Source of the DNA: a virus | IMG/VR virus record: IMGVR_UViG_3300008740_000001 | Coordinates: 62,001-126,000 of that record | Length of the DNA stretch: 64,000 nucleotides | Direction: 5' to 3' (one strand) | Shown here: piece after piece, positions 63,555 through 64,000 of the stretch | How positions within the stretch are numbered: position 1 is the stretch's first letter | Layout of the letters: every line of letters starts with the position of its first letter | Notes under the pieces: generated by a model | Databases searched by the model: none | Seen by the model: the letters and a program-made list of their open reading frames with translations, nothing else | Told to the model about the DNA's origin: nothing | Position numbers and translations under genes: made by a program

Positions 63555-64000
63555 ATGTCTGTGAAGAAGTACAAATTCGTATCTCCCGGTATTTTTATCA
63601 AAGAGGTAGATCAGTCCTTCCGCCCGGCCGCAAGGCCACGCGTCGGACCGGTCATTATCGGGCGAACCAGAATGGGGCCTGCGATGCGCCCAGTTCGCGT
63701 TGATTCATTCGGTGATTTCGTGAACACTTTCGGAAACACCGTTTCTGGATTCCAAGGAGGAGATATCTGGAGGGATGGAAACCTAGGTGGTCCGACCTAT
63801 GCCGCATATGCTGCCCAAGCATATCTCGCCGCGAAGGTGGGCCCCGTAACCATGATGAGGTTGCTCGGAACAGAGCATGCTAATAGAGAATCGGGCGGAA
63901 AAGCCGGCTGGACTACTTCCGCTGGCCATAACGTCTCAGAAGGCAGCAACGGAGGCGCCTATGGGCTCTTCCTGTTTAACTCTGCTTCGGCCGCAGGGAT
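63555..64000 (+). CDS. gp18: Tail sheath protein gp18, 3' end beyond the window
   Basis: The ATG follows AAGGAGTT at normal spacing, and the frame is open to the last base (148 codons visible). The N-terminus KYKFVSPGIFIKEVDQS matches the phage sheath start, in which a beta strand carrying VSPGIxIxExD is followed by GPVIIGRTRMGP and FGDFVNTFGN. The visible part also has the YAAYAAQAYLA helix and GPVTMMRLLG. The protein forms the contractile outer tail. Only the N-terminal part is present; T4 gp18 is 659 residues, so most of the gene lies outside. Confidence 0.93.
   Translation, partial: MSVKKYKFVSPGIFIKEVDQSFRPAARPRVGPVIIGRTRMGPAMRPVRVDSFGDFVNTFGNTVSGFQGGDIWRDGNLGGPTYAAYAAQAYLAAKVGPVTMMRLLGTEHANRESGGKAGWTTSAGHNVSEGSNGGAYGLFLFNSASAAG

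Noticed and set aside
1-64000. CRISPR array, tRNA or insertion sequence
   Set aside because: No regularly spaced identical repeats, cloverleaf-like segments or transposase genes were seen on either strand.

Overview
The window is a continuous stretch of a large T4-like contractile-tailed (myovirus-type) bacteriophage genome. Every gene I can support is on the + strand. Genes are tightly packed, often overlap by 1-30 bases, and mostly start behind AGGAG/GGAG ribosome sites. No cellular chromosome genes, rRNA, tRNA, insertion sequence or CRISPR array were seen. No gene-free stretch exceeds 300 bases; the longest are 52064-52255 and 60305-60474. The host is not named by the sequence. Strong Shine-Dalgarno sites, spanin-like lysis proteins and neck proteins resembling those of marine cyanophage-type myoviruses suggest a Gram-negative, probably aquatic host (inference).

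Layout. (1) 1-31641, baseplate and adsorption module: an unidentified structural protein, baseplate wedge gp25 and gp6, a DNRLRE-like protein, a giant 4753-residue protein with three LamG-like lectin folds, then several large virion proteins of unknown role. Two paralogous fibre-like proteins (28448-29665 and 30379-31641) flank a J-domain (DnaJ-like) protein. (2) 31650-39516, a non-structural island: a cupin of the mannose-6-phosphate isomerase type, a RuvC/RNase H-fold nuclease, an unknown protein, a small secreted peptide behind a sigma70-like promoter, a zinc-finger/TOPRIM primase, a single-chain fusion of SbcD (T4 gp47) and SbcC (T4 gp46), a likely holin/spanin lysis set, and two small proteins. 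(3) 39560-46724, packaging and prohead: large terminase gp17, portal gp20, conserved small proteins, a DUF1360-type membrane protein, prohead protease gp21, and a phage-encoded ribosomal protein bS21. (4) 46803-57299, an array of repetitive fibre-like proteins inserted in the head module. (5) 57384-64000: scaffold gp22, major capsid gp23 with a strong terminator, a Pro/Ala-rich basic protein, neck proteins gp13 and gp14, tail terminator gp15, and the start of tail sheath gp18, which runs off the end.

Working together: gp22/gp21/gp23/gp20 build and mature the prohead, gp17 packages DNA, gp13/gp14 close the head, and gp15/gp18 join it to the contractile tail. The baseplate (gp25, gp6 and probably the giant protein) and the fibre proteins recognise the host. 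A recurring ACTAYTTAT-type element lies 14-70 bases upstream of many structural genes and is the best candidate late promoter. The recombination/primase island instead has a host-like -35/extended -10 promoter, which suggests two expression classes in one co-directional region.
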